From Rhabdornis inornatus (taxonomy: Eukaryota > Chordata > Aves > Passeriformes > Rhabdornithidae), in contig VWZS01004484.1 in the NCBI GenBank assembly GCA_013397075.1, positions 620,001-684,000 of the forward strand: DNA of 64,000 nucleotides, written 5' to 3'. Within the stretch, counting starts at the first letter, position 1. Every line of letters starts with the position of its first letter. The translations under genes and the position numbers were made by a program. Positions 15,650 to 27,000 of this stretch are shown piece after piece. Below the pieces are notes generated by a model, which worked only from the letters and a program-made list of their open reading frames with translations, ran no database searches and had not been told where the DNA came from.

Positions 15650-16083
15650 GGAGATCCTATGACTGAAGATAACTGAGGCACTACGCGCCAGCACTGCCGG
15701 CGAACATTTCCAGCAGAAATATGGATCCTGAGGAGAGGAGAACACAGCCCTGTATTGTCCGAGCTGCGAGACAGCAGATGTGAGAGCCCCAATGCAGCGG
15801 CTGTGAGCGCCAGGCAGCCCCGCGCCAGCAGCGAGCACAACTCCTGTCCTTTTGTCTGCAGCATGAACAAAAAGCCCCGAGACAAGGACGCCACTTCCAC
15901 GCAGGGAAGGTAACACGGCAACGAGCAGGCAGATGGACAGAGCGGATCCCGAGCGGGCGCAGGAAGCAGGGCTGGTGGGGGATGTGCGCATGGTCGAGAG
16001 CATCTTTTTTGCTGAAGTGATGGCGTGCCCAAACTATTTTCTGTGGGTATAATCCTGCACCATAAATGGCCTGACCAAGGAAG
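15650..16083 (+). promoter_or_regulatory. Secondary CpG-enriched block with possible donors; alternative B3GALT2 first exon
   Basis: About 22 CG dinucleotides cluster between 15680 and 15990, while the surrounding kilobases have almost none. Two donor-like sites follow: AAG|GTAACA (exon end 15909) and the stronger GGAAG|GTATGT (exon end 16083). The block lies about 4.8 kb upstream of the B3GALT2 coding exon, a plausible distance for an alternative or ancestral non-coding first exon. No TATA element is evident. Plus-strand assignment is inferred only from the donors. A 174-codon minus-strand open frame over this block (15616-16140) shows no family resemblance and is probably a by-product of the GC content. 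Confidence 0.35.
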
Positions 16084-19000
16084 GTATGTCAAACCCTTGT
16101 GTGTGATATTCATTCGCTTGTCTGTTATCTTTTCAGCCATTACAGATAATGATCGTGCCTAATTTGCAGAGACCTGAGATAACACTGTCTCTGAGCAGGG
16201 AGAAAGAATTCTAGCAGGTTTTGCTCTCCCCCAGCACAATGTCACTCCCTTACACTGACTAATGCACTGCTTACAGTCTGCCAAGGCTGGTGTGGCTGGA
16301 GAGGAAGGATTAAAGGGATAATGGAGCTCCTGTAATGATTGCTTTTAACTGAGAAATTAAAAACTCAAACCCCTCCAATACAGAAAAACCGGTTAGAAAT
16401 CCTCTCAAACTAGGTCGGAATTAATCCTTATCCGAAGTAATCTTAAAGCATGGTAAAATGGCCATAATGTGACACACCGAGAGCACTGAACCATCAAAAC
16501 AGACCACACAGTCAAAAGGCATTATCTTAAAAGTCCCCTCAGCCCTTTTTACACTTGCTTTTCTGCCCCCCAAACACAAGCAAAATGTCACAAGGGCACT
16601 ACCAGCCAAGCATAAATTGGGAGCATGTAAAAAACTGGGCATGATTTAAACCATAAGCAGCGCAATCAGGCACCACGATTTACAAGTAACATCAGGCTCC
16701 CTGACATCCCAAAAGGATACCTTCAAACACTACACACTCAAAATGGTAAGCACGTAACTTATCTCCTGCCATCACTGCAATTTCTGCTTAATATGAAAAC
16801 ACTAACTGTTTAACTTGGATTGTAAAGTGACATTCCATCTAATTGCCATTCATTCCTATTTTTTGTTAAAATTTAAATACTTCATCACTAGTGGCAAAGA
16901 AAAGATTAATATTTGCAGTACAAATTTAAGACCTAAATCTATATCAATTCAATACACCACAGAAAAAAAGCGCTTATCTGCAGAATGTACCAAGAAGCTA
17001 TAATAAATCATTAAATGTCAATATAAATGTGCTTTCTTTGCCCAAGGCAATACCAACATGAAATAAAATATCTGCAGCTGCAAAGAGTTCACAAACCAAG
17101 GGATGCAGCATACATCAGACATCAGTTTCAAATCAGTTTTAAGACATTTAGAATATAAAGTCACTTGACAAAACTTTTAAAACAACAACAAAAAACGTAC
17201 CTTCAGGCAACACTCCAGGAGAAGCACACCTGGCTAATGTAAGACATTGATATCAGGCATTTAAAAACCTGCACATCAAACCTTATCCCAAACACTGTTT
17301 TGTGCACAAGATTAATGGAGTTTGTAAGGGAAGTCAGGCACATTAAATGATGCCCAATATGCAACTGCTGTTCATCAGAATATAGACTCTGGCTGCCTTT
17401 TGAACTCTTCCCTCTAATTTAAGAGTTTGCCCACAGAACTAATCAAAATATGAAAATCTAAGACATGTGAATAAGAAGTCAAATACTTCAATTTTCAAAG
17501 CTGTAATTATAGAGCAGAACTGCAAGTACCAGGAACCAAAACACCAGCAGAGCACAGACCACAAATAAAAATTCAAGAGGCATTCACAGTTTATGTATTT
17601 GGCATTTGATAATGCATCAGTGACTGCACTGCCAGGTGCCAAAAATGAAGCAGCAGTATCACAAATAATACCTCCAAAAAGCAGTTACATGTAACAACAC
17701 ACCCTCAGAGGACAAGATGAGTGTTCTAGAGACCCTCTGCTGTACTTAGGTTTTGTTATCTACTGTCAATAGTTGGTGCCTGTTCATAACCTTTCTGTGA
17801 AACGGATTTTTAAGTATTTGGGCAAAAAAAGCAATGCTCTAACCCTAATTAAGTGAGAGAAAATAATATTTTTATGATACAATTTGATGGTGGGTTTAAT
17901 ATCTAGTGACAGTTTTTAACATTCTTTTTAAACAATGCACCCTAGCATGTAGTATTTTTTTCCAAAGGTGCAATTGTTGTTGCTGTATTTTCAATGCTTG
18001 ATACCCCACTGTATATTTTGAAATGTTTTACACACAACTGCAAAGAAAATGAGCCCACATTATTTGGGTTTTTTCAGTCAATAGCTCTATGATGCTGAAA
18101 TGTAGATGTGGGTGCTTCCCCTAGTCATAAAACGCCTTTTTAAAGGGCAAACAGAGACAGATTTTCTACGACACGCCTACCTTGAAAAATCAAGGAAACA
18201 TGTAAAAATATCAAGGAAATATGACTCTCTTAAAATGTCTTCTGATTCTAGTTCTGTCCCTCAGTGTAAAACTTGTTTTCATATGCATTATGTAAGCATT
18301 CAGCCTAATAAAAAGGCTTCAGCCATTGCAACTGCCTTTGCTGGGACACTTCCTCATTGCATCAGGGAAACACAGCACCTGCAAATCGTTTTCAGTTTAC
18401 ACTAATATTTATGCAACTTAAGATTCTCACTTTTGCCTACTGCCTTATCAAAGTAGGTGCTTATCAAAACACTATCTCAGTTAAAGATTAAACAAAGATT
18501 AGTAGTGCAGTGCACTTTTGCTTAAGTATTTCCGCCTAATGACTGTAGTTTTATAAGTGGAACAATTCAGTGTGACAAAATTAATCTTAGTTCTAGCTGC
18601 TTCTCCACATTCATGAAATTCTGGCTTTGTTTTTCTTCCTAAACTGTGGACACACGCAATGGAGCAATAATTAATCAAACATCCCCACTGCTGCCCTCCA
18701 ATCTGTTATCAAACAATTAACTTCCCTAATATCTAGGCTATCCTTTGAAGTGACATTTGTTTGTTTATACAGAGATATTCCCGAATAGCTGAGCGTTCGT
18801 TTACACCTCACTGCACACTGCAGACAAACTAAAAATTACGAGTTTTGAGGGGAAGCTTCTGTTTTTCCAGCAGGGAAAAGCAGGTGCAAATGGTCACATA
18901 AACACGAGTCTCGCACATTTGGGGCTCACCTTCTTTTACACAACGGCAATACTGGAGTTCAAGCAGCACAAGCAGGGAGCGTCAGGTTAATTCCTGAACT

Positions 19001-19164
19001 ACACAGTTTAGACACAAGGGTTTCCGATTTTTACAGAGACAGCTGACTCTCCGGGAAGTGGCATCAGCTCTGAACAGTTAACACGAAAACCAGAGGTACT
19101 TTGAAAAGCTATAAAACCAAACGCACGGAAGCAGCCGAAGTGCCCTGGGGCGCTCGGGCACTCC

Positions 19165-19200
19165 CGGGCCGGGCTCGGGTTTTTTCGGGCCGGGCTCGGG
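19165..19200. repeat. 15-bp G/C-rich direct repeat with 6-nt T spacer
   Basis: CGGGCCGGGCTCGGG occurs exactly at 19165-19179 and again at 19186-19200, separated by TTTTTT. The repeated runs of three G on the plus strand make G-quadruplex formation possible at this candidate promoter. Confidence 0.9.
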
Positions 19201-19255
19201 CGTTCCCGGGGAATCGCCGCGCGCGCGCCCTTCTCGCGTCACACTCGCCGCGCAG

Positions 19256-19274
19256 CAGCGCCCCCTGGCGGGGG
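19256..19274 (-). promoter_or_regulatory. CTCF-like binding motif
   Basis: The plus strand reads CAGCGCCCCCTGGCGGGGG, which is the reverse of the vertebrate CTCF core (consensus CCACCAGGGGGCGC, here CCGCCAGGGGGCG). All the strongly constrained core positions match. The motif points to the minus strand, against the B3GALT2 direction. It lies inside the candidate first exon. Confidence 0.7.
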
Positions 19275-19337
19275 TCGCTGAGGCGGCCATGAGGCAGCTC
19301 CCGCTCGTTGCGGAGCGTGTTTGTGAAGACAGCGGCA

Positions 19338-20832
19338 GTGAGTAAAATAAACATCACTTATATCCCTCTTCCCACCCTTCCGAAGTACAAATATTCCCAT
19401 TCGTGAACAGGGCAGACTGAAGTTGTATTACACACATACAACTTAATACCCTATTACTGGATTGACTTCTCATCTTAAATTACTCCCTTACAACGTTAAA
19501 CCCTGTAATTTCCCATGTAACGTATCACTTAGTTTTTAAATGCACAAATTAATCCAAATATTGGTTTAAGAAGATAGTGAAGCAATTAATAAATTACATA
19601 TTTCTATTAGAAACAGCATTTTCTATGGAGTCTTGTTCAACTGTCATCCTTTTTCCTATACAAAACCCTAGGGCCCAGGAATAAATTAGAGCAAATTGAA
19701 AATCACAAACGAATTGCTATTGTACAGTGAAGGCTCATTTACGAGATGATGTGATCAGCTTTTAATATGCAGCATCATGAAGCTGCCATATTGACTCTGC
19801 TCCTGAATATGAACAAAAATTTAAGAGAAAATGAAGCACAGACTACTTTGGCACTTTTTCCTACAGCTACAGCTGCTGGTCAGAATACTTGAAATTTCCA
19901 ACTGCTATGTACAGTAGTTACATACACTGTTACAGAGGAATAAAAACCCAACCCAGTATCATGATCATCAGATAGTTGGCCAGAAACTTAGTCCTGAGCA
20001 ATTTTATTTCCAGTTAACATGATCACTACCCAAGATCTCTGTCTTCTGAAAATCAAGAGCTTAATTTTAATTCAGCTGCCTCTGAGGCTGGCACCACAGC
20101 CCAGTGTTCCATGCAATGCTTTCTTCCAATGCGGAGTAGAAGGTGAAAGGTGCCTGAAAGGTGACCAGGAATGTTATCCTGCCCTAGCATCTGAGGGCTC
20201 TGCAGTGAGGTTACTAGACCCTGAAAATTAATTTTGACAGGTGCATCTTCTCACTGACTTTCCTTGCACAGTGGGGGCCAATGGAGACATGCCAGGCAGT
20301 GTCCTGTGACTAACACAGCTCTGCCATCGCCAACCCCGCGCCGTCTGTCCCACCACCAGGCATGGTCGTTTGCAAAAAGGGCTTTAAAACTGTGAGCCAT
20401 CCTAGCCCCTGCACGTCAAATCAATTTTAATTAATGCCATTAAACCTTCCATCTGCCAGCAAGGCTTTTTCATTCAGTCCTTCTCAAACACTCGACAAGG
20501 ATTTCACAGCCATGGATATGAAGCTATTTACATCTACTTCACACTTTTTCCTGCTAACACGATCCTTTTTTTTTCCCCTCTTTATCTTTGGTATCCACGA
20601 TGTTTGTCAAAACTTTTACCAGGCAAAAATGTATTTTTAAAAGCTAACCAATCAAGTTAAATCATAAAACAAGGTTGGCTTTTAGCATAAGTCAAATCTT
20701 GTTTCCATTGACATGGGCTGTTCTTTGAAAAAGCAAATTTAACTCAATTTTATATCTAGTTTCTATTTGTAACTGTTTATATTATAAACATGCAAAATGA
20801 AAGGTTTCTGATTTTTTTTTAATTCTTTGCAG
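19338..20832 (+). other. B3GALT2: Inferred B3GALT2 intron 1
   Basis: Bounded by the donor GTGAGT at 19338 and the T-rich acceptor ending at 20832. It contains ordinary AT-rich sequence with no recognised element. It is valid only if the 19.1-kb block is the first exon. Confidence 0.5.
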
Positions 20833-20964
20833 AGTGAACCATTTGCAGACAATTACTCAACTCAAAGGAAAATGAATACCAAAGAATAGCAGTGGATTCT
20901 AAACCAATTGGAAAAGCCCTTTCCTTGAGCATTGTCTTATATCCCATTACTGGATCCTTACAAC
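20833..20964 (+). other. B3GALT2: B3GALT2 5' UTR part of the coding exon, with splice acceptor
   Basis: A T-rich tract followed by TTTGCAG ends at 20832 and makes a good splice acceptor just upstream of the coding region. Mammalian B3GALT2 has a non-coding first exon spliced to a second exon that carries the whole reading frame, so the exon is inferred to begin at 20833. The next AG, at 20833-20834, could shift the boundary by 2 nt. The leader holds a minimal upstream ORF, ATG at 20872 with TAG at 20887-20889 (MNTKE). Confidence 0.75.
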
Positions 20965-22233
20965 ATGCTTCAGTGGAGAAGACGACACTGCTGCTTGGCA
21001 AAGATGACCTGGAATACCAAAAGGTCTCTGTTTCGCACCCATCTCATTGGCCTGGTCTCCCTGGTGTTTCTTTTTGCCGTGTTTCTGTTCTTTAACCATC
21101 ATGACTGGCTGCCAGGCAAGGCTGGATTCAGAGAAAACCCCATGTCTTACACCATACGAGGATTTAGATCTACAAAAAGTGAGACCAACCACAGCTCTCT
21201 AAGGAGCATGTGGAGAGATGCTGTGCCTCAGACACTCAGGCCTCAGACAGTCACCAACCCTAACAACACAGATCTGTCCCCACAGGGAGTCACCGGTTTG
21301 GAAAACACCCTCAGTGCCAACGGAAGTATTTACAACGAGAAAGGCACTGGGCATCCAACTTCCTATCATTTCAAATACGTCATCAATGAGCCTGACAAGT
21401 GCCAGGAAAAGATCCCTTTTCTAATACTGCTCATAGCTGCAGAGCCAGGCCAGGTGGAGGCCAGACAAGCCATTCGACAGACCTGGGGCAACGAGAGCCT
21501 GACACCCGGCATCCAAATTGTACGGATTTTTTTGTTGGGCTTAAGCACCAAGGTAAACGGATACCTCCAGAGAACCATCCTTGAGGAAAGCAGACAGTAC
21601 CATGACATCATTCAACAAGAATACTTAGACACCTACTATAATTTAACTATAAAAACTCTGATGGGAATGAACTGGGTTGCAACCTACTGTCCACATGTTC
21701 CATATGTTATGAAAACTGATAGTGATATGTTTGTCAATACTGAATATTTAATACACAAGCTTCTGAAACCAGAACTTCCTCCGAGGCACAAGTATTTTAC
21801 AGGTTATTTAATGAGAGGTTATGCACCTAATAGGAACAAGGATAGCAAGTGGTATATGCCACCTGATTTGTATCCAAGTGAACGTTATCCTGTATTCTGC
21901 TCTGGAACTGGTTACGTTTTTTCTGGAGATTTAGCAGAAGAAATCTTTAAGGTCTCCTTAAGCATCAGACGTTTACATTTAGAGGATGTGTACGTGGGGA
22001 TCTGTCTCGCCAAGCTGCGGATTGACCCCATGCCCCCACCCAACGAGTTTGTCTTCAATCACTGGCGAGTTTCTTACTCCAGCTGTAAATACAGCCACCT
22101 AATTACCTCCCATCAGTTCCAACCTAGCGAGCTGATCAAATACTGGAACCACTTACAGCAGAACAAGCACAACGCCTGCGCCAACGCGGCCAAAGACAAG
22201 GCCGGCAGGTACCGCCACCGCAGACTGCACTGA
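20965..22233 (+). CDS. B3GALT2: Beta-1,3-galactosyltransferase 2 (complete single coding exon)
   Basis: Golgi type II membrane enzyme of the GT31 family. It transfers galactose from UDP-Gal in beta-1,3 linkage to terminal GlcNAc on glycoproteins and glycolipids. The 422-residue product has the length I recall for mammalian B3GALT2. Seen in the translation: a short basic tail beginning MLQWRRRHCC, one membrane anchor (about residues 26-43), a variable stem (about 44-145), then the catalytic domain. That domain holds RQTWG (171-175), the metal/UDP-binding DSD (252-254), FCSGTGYVFS (311-320) and EDVYVG (340-345). N-glycosylation sequons lie at N75, N100, N119, N176 and N226. Start choice: TGA at 20926-20928 is an in-frame stop, and 20965 is the first in-frame ATG after it. 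It has A at -3 and gives the family N-terminus. The coding region is intact and sits antisense inside CDC73 intron 10. Certain as to family; paralogue assignment rests on remembered similarity to human B3GALT2. Confidence 0.98.
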   Translation: MLQWRRRHCCLAKMTWNTKRSLFRTHLIGLVSLVFLFAVFLFFNHHDWLPGKAGFRENPMSYTIRGFRSTKSETNHSSLRSMWRDAVPQTLRPQTVTNPNNTDLSPQGVTGLENTLSANGSIYNEKGTGHPTSYHFKYVINEPDKCQEKIPFLILLIAAEPGQVEARQAIRQTWGNESLTPGIQIVRIFLLGLSTKVNGYLQRTILEESRQYHDIIQQEYLDTYYNLTIKTLMGMNWVATYCPHVPYVMKTDSDMFVNTEYLIHKLLKPELPPRHKYFTGYLMRGYAPNRNKDSKWYMPPDLYPSERYPVFCSGTGYVFSGDLAEEIFKVSLSIRRLHLEDVYVGICLAKLRIDPMPPPNEFVFNHWRVSYSSCKYSHLITSHQFQPSELIKYWNHLQQNKHNACANAAKDKAGRYRHRRLH

Positions 22234-22254
22234 GGGCCCCGCATGGCACGTGTA

Positions 22255-22260
22255 AATAAA
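22255..22260 (+). terminator. B3GALT2: AATAAA polyadenylation hexamer 21 nt after the B3GALT2 stop
   Basis: A canonical AATAAA begins 22 nt past the end of the stop codon. If used, it would leave an extremely short 3' UTR. Further plus-strand AATAAA hexamers occur at 22769, 23376, 23629 and 24769, and a UTR of a kilobase or more ending at one of these fits vertebrate mRNAs of this type better. Sequence alone does not decide which is used. Confidence 0.4.
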
Positions 22261-24007
22261 CAGCGCTGAACGCATGGACAGTGACACGGAGCAGCCCCAG
22301 GCACAGCCCGGACACAGCCCAGCACACAGGGCAGGCGGGAAATTATTTTTTTAAGTTAAAAAAAATATATAGTTCTTGAATATGATGAAATTATATACAC
22401 CGAAAGGTTTTCCCAGCGAATTGGAGATTTAAAAAAAAAAAAAATTTGGTATATAAAGATTTCTGTGTTAACATGGAATAATAAGCATGCACACTTTGGT
22501 GGTACAATTGCTGATTCATGTGCCAGTAAAATATAATTGAGCATATTTTCCACACTAAAATTTTTATTTTAAGGAGTGCATTCATAGCTCTAGTTCTCTT
22601 CCATGTAATTTCTTATTATCCAGCACTGCTATAGAATGAAAAACTAAAAACTAAGGAAATGCAGAAAGGGCAGATCAGTTTTACCTTCAAATGCCACATG
22701 ACAATTATTACACACTACTTTAATGGTACCACACATTTAGCCATGTCACAATTTAGTAAGACACTACCAATAAATTCTAAAGCACTAAGAATGTACTCCC
22801 TTGAAGTAGGTCCAGTTTGCATAAGTTTGTTTATTTGGTTTGAAAGGAGAGATAAATGAAATTGAAGTTGCAAAGTTGCTTTGTACATTACCTTCAGAAA
22901 TGCAAGTGGTGTTCTGGATGCAACTTTCAGTCCACAAAGAGTTGACTGAAATTTACTTCATTCTCTAGAAGTCACAGGGCACGCTCCTAAGATCTGGTGC
23001 CAAGTAAGATTCATTCCACTTGGAACCTTCATGCAAATTCATTGGATCTGCTATTAATCTCCCCTACATAACTTCAAGGTAACTCAAAGGCTGATGAGAA
23101 ATGCAAAACATAAGTTCCAGTCCTGCACTGTTTTTGACAAAATTTCATTTTGTGCAAAGCAGGAGAAAACTAATCAAATGTGTTGTTTTGTTCTTTCCTG
23201 TCTGACAAAAAGCAACGGTCAGCCAAGTGAAAAGACATCTGCTTGAGAAAATGAAGCCCCACATCTGAGTTTATAGGTGGGAAAGACTAGGTTACAATAA
23301 GATTGAGAGTTCCAGCCAGCAATATGGCCAGGAACAAAATCTAAGCAATTTAAAGTCACAACACATACCACTGAAAATAAATTGTGAGAAGTGGGCTAAA
23401 TCTATTTACAGGTTTGCAGTTTTCTAACAAACAGAACTTTTAAAGCTTATTTTCCAACTGTTCCAGCAGAGTTATATCAGATTCAGGTTATTACTGCTTG
23501 TCACAGTGCCAGGGTAAGCAATACCCACCTCTGATCATCAGCAAATGATCAAACTGCAATTAGTTTTCTGTTTGACTGGGACTTATTAATTGGATACAAT
23601 ACAAATATTTGATGTACTTTTATTATTTAATAAAATTGATTATATTTATGGTCTTAAGATTTCACTTTTTCTGGGAAAGCTGCTCAGGAAGAAAGAAATT
23701 TCTAGCTTTAGCAATACTAGGTTTTTGTAGTGTTCATGCACTGGCTTTTCATGCACAGTACAGAGATCACAGCAGGGTTTTCTCCTTTGTACTGAGAAGA
23801 CAAATCATATTACTGACCATTCTCAGCAGCTCTCGGGCTGTCTGCCTGCAGGAACTCTCACATGTGAACAGACTGCAAGGCACTGGATGTGCCTCTGAAG
23901 CAATTCCAGCAGGTCCTCTGGAAGGTGGAGGTGGGAATTTGCCCAACACCATTTTTTTGGTGATCTTACGCTAAATTTTTTTCCTCTACTGTATTTGAGG
24001 TGTGCTA

Positions 24008-24045
24008 ATTGTATCAAATTATATAAATTGTATCAAATCATATAA
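24008..24045. repeat. 19-bp tandem duplication
   Basis: ATTGTATCAAATTATATAA is followed directly by ATTGTATCAAATCATATAA, differing at one position. Confidence 0.95.
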
Positions 24046-27000
24046 ATGTCTGGTTTTGGGGAAAGCAAAAGTAATAACACTGTTCTGCAGAGATTTCTGC
24101 AACTAAATTGAAAGTTCATACGCTGAGTTTACATGATGCCTGTTGGCATTCATGTGGGAGAGCTGCCCTGGGCAGATGTTTTGGGAGTGTGCTTGCAGCA
24201 CCCATTGCAGTTTTCCCCACTCTATGTGCTGCTCGCTCCCAGCTAACACAGGCCACAGCTGACATGCAGCTGAAAGGCACCTGGCTGGAGGTCACTGTAG
24301 GCAGGCTCTACACCACAGTGCTAGCTCTAGACCCCCAAAGCGAGTGTGGGAAGCCAGCTACTACTGCAGGGACTGAATTTTGGAAGATATCCAATGCCAT
24401 AAGTGGCCTCTCCACAAGCAGTGCTGGCCAAGGACACAATCCAGCTCCTGGAGAGGACTTCAGCGCTGCTCCCAGCCTTTAGCACTTTCCAGCTCCACTG
24501 TGATGTACTCGATTTTACCAACTCTGCCTAGTCCTAAATGCTGTTCCTGGCTCCTGGGTGTAGTCCAAGAGGTTAATACTAAACCTTAAATAGTTTGGCA
24601 TTGGAATCATCAAGTTTGGCAGCCAAACCACCTCTTGGGTGCCGGGCTTTGGAGCTCCTGCGCGATGCTGATCTGCCCGAGCTTGGCAGAACCGTGGCAC
24701 ATGGCCCACGAGTTCAGCATACCAAACCTCCTGCTACTTACAGACTAGTGAGGAGCACCAGAATGCTAAATAAAAAGCCATTCTTAATGCCCTTTTAAGG
24801 GTCCAACATGATTTTTTAAATTTGTGTTAATGTTTGGGTTTAAGTCATAAACATTCTTGAATCCTTATCAAGATGGTCAAAGGCTACTAAAAACATCTGC
24901 ATCCAAGTACTGTTTTCTTGCACAGTTTGTTGCAAAGCTTTCAGAAACAAAAGGGAATCATTTTGTATGATGAAATATGCAATTACAGAATGAACGCTCT
25001 ACATTCTTTTCCTCTGAATGTTTTACTGTTTTCTAGCTTGTGTTTAAGCTATTTGCTCACTCTACTAGAATATAAAAACGGTTCATGTTAAAAATAGTGC
25101 AATAGTTAATTATATCATTAAAAGCTTGCACAAGTTCTCTCACTTCCTTTCCCCATACAGCACAAAAAAAATGCATTTTTCATTAGCAATAGCATACAAA
25201 CTTGTAGCTAAAACTAACATGTCTGCAATGCAGTAAAAAAAAGGATATAATTATTCATTGAATATAGAAGTACAAGAGTTTGTATAATACTTGCTTTAAA
25301 TGTTTTCTCTGTATGTCTGCTTCAGGTTGAAAACAAATATAAGAAGTCATAATGGCTCAGAAGTTATGATGGGAGAAAAAAATTGTGACATCATCACCAC
25401 CATTATTATGGCAAAGAAAAATCTTAGAAAAGCTGGTCAGGTAACAAAAATCAGAAATTGGAATTCCATCATTTCCCCATATTTATTTAACTTTTAGCTT
25501 AATAAAGATTCATGCATTGATACTATAGGACCAAAATGAAGTCCCACCAAAAAGAAGTTGTTATTGAACAACAGAACTGTTCTTTTCTCATCTCCAGTTA
25601 AATCAGTGGTGTGAGATATTTGCACATCCCACACCAATAAAATTAAGAATGCAAAATGCACAACTAAAGCTTTTGGTGTAGTAGAACTGATCACATCCCC
25701 AGTCATTGACAGATCTTTCATGAGTAAATTTAGCAATCTGTTCTAAATTTTAAAAATTACATGTCAAGGTACTTCCAAGCATCAGTGGTTGTTCTGAGAG
25801 AAAATTCAGTGCCCACTATGATCTTCGCTTAAATTTATAAACTTAAATTATGGGATGGCAGTGATCTAGAAGAGATGAGACAGACTGCTTTTCAGGTTAA
25901 TCTTACTAGAACAGCAATTTAGAATCTGCTTTTCCTTGCAGTGCAGTAATATAAAATGTGTCAGTCCTCATTTACAAAATATTTTCAGAATATATCAACA
26001 TGTTAAGGCATGCATTAACTGTCTCCAAGCCCAGGCTAAATCAGGCACTGGAGGGGAGGGAAGCACCTAAAGGCCATTACTTTAGACAGCCTCCTTCTTC
26101 CCACTTATTTTCCTGATACGTTAACACAGTCCGTAATCACACATCAATCTAAAATACCAACACAATCCTACAGGGCAAGAAAACCTTTTCTCTTGAATGA
26201 ATGCTCATTGCAATGCGTGGAAATGTCCTAGGAGGAAATGAAAGGGAGAGGGAAGATGCTAATACAGAAGCTACTACTTCTTCCATTTGTGCTTTTGGGA
26301 AGAACAGGCTTGTAACTGATTTGCAAAAACATCACTTGTTGCCATATTTTCCCAATTTTAGATGTTATTTCTCAAGTCTTCTTTTGCTGTCAAATAGCAC
26401 AAATAGGAAAAGACTGGACAATCACTCAGTTACACTCTGAGAACTGCACCTCTCAATGAAGAGCATTATTGTCCTTTTCATTTCAGATTGTCCTTCCAAA
26501 GCAGGATGTGACTCGGGGCACAGTATCCCCCCCTTACTGAGCATATGTACTGGACATGGCACTGGCTGTTATTCCCACAGATCCCGTCTCCAGCCCATCC
26601 AGCACTGCCTCCCTCCCCCAGCCCTGTTTCCCAAGCCCAGCCACTCCATGGGCAGCCCAGGGGAAGGAGGGAGGCAGGGAAGCTGCACCGCCTGAAATGC
26701 TGCACTGTGCAAATGTAGGTCAGCAAGGACAGAACGTGGGCTCTGCTTTGTACCAAGAGTGAAGGCAAAGGCTTTCCGGGCAGGAGGCTGGGGGAGGGCT
26801 CTGGAAACTGCTTCTTGCAGCAAGTCAGTGAAAAAGTAGCTTGAATGTCAGAAAACAGAAGAGTGAAACTAAAAATGCACAGCTGATCAACACCACATAG
26901 GTTGGAAATGCAGGGCAGGCAAAAGCGTTACAAAAGTGAGGCCAAATGAGAAAGCAGGATCTGGAATTCTAGTCACAAGTGTTCACACTTCTGCACTTAG

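Larger units (their letters stand above)
1..19100. other. CDC73 intron 10, distal part: no gene recognised
   Basis: AT-rich intronic sequence upstream of B3GALT2. I recognise only a CR1 tail near 450, the AAAT microsatellite and gap near 14.6 kb, and the CpG-enriched block near 15.7 kb. The open frames here are short, lack family resemblance and show no paired splice signals. CDC73 exon 11 (the linker rich in P and Q before the Ras-like domain) was looked for by its minus-strand pattern and not found. Confidence 0.8.
19141..19337 (+). promoter_or_regulatory. B3GALT2: Candidate CpG-island promoter and non-coding first exon of B3GALT2
   Basis: This is the most CpG-dense stretch of the window, inside AT-rich intron. 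A TATA-like TATAAAA lies at 19110-19116 and a donor GCA|GTGAGT at 19337/19338. Splicing it to the acceptor at 20832 would remove a 1,495-nt intron and give a leader of roughly 330 nt before the B3GALT2 ATG. The block also holds a CTCF-like motif, a G-rich 15-bp direct repeat and an ATG at 19289 in good context (G at -3). The start site near 19140 is only a guess from the TATA-like position. Assignment to B3GALT2 is inferred from strand, distance and splice signals. It could instead belong to a separate non-coding transcript. Confidence 0.6.

Noticed and set aside
15616..16140. 174-codon minus-strand open frame
   Set aside because: It lies over a CpG-rich block, shows no domain or family resemblance, overlaps another frame of 126 codons and lacks supporting splice signals. 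It is probably compositional.
20932..20964. Upstream extension of B3GALT2 by 11 codons
   Set aside because: The extra codons begin at TTG, not ATG. The first in-frame ATG is 20965, and the family N-terminus MLQWRRRH starts exactly there.
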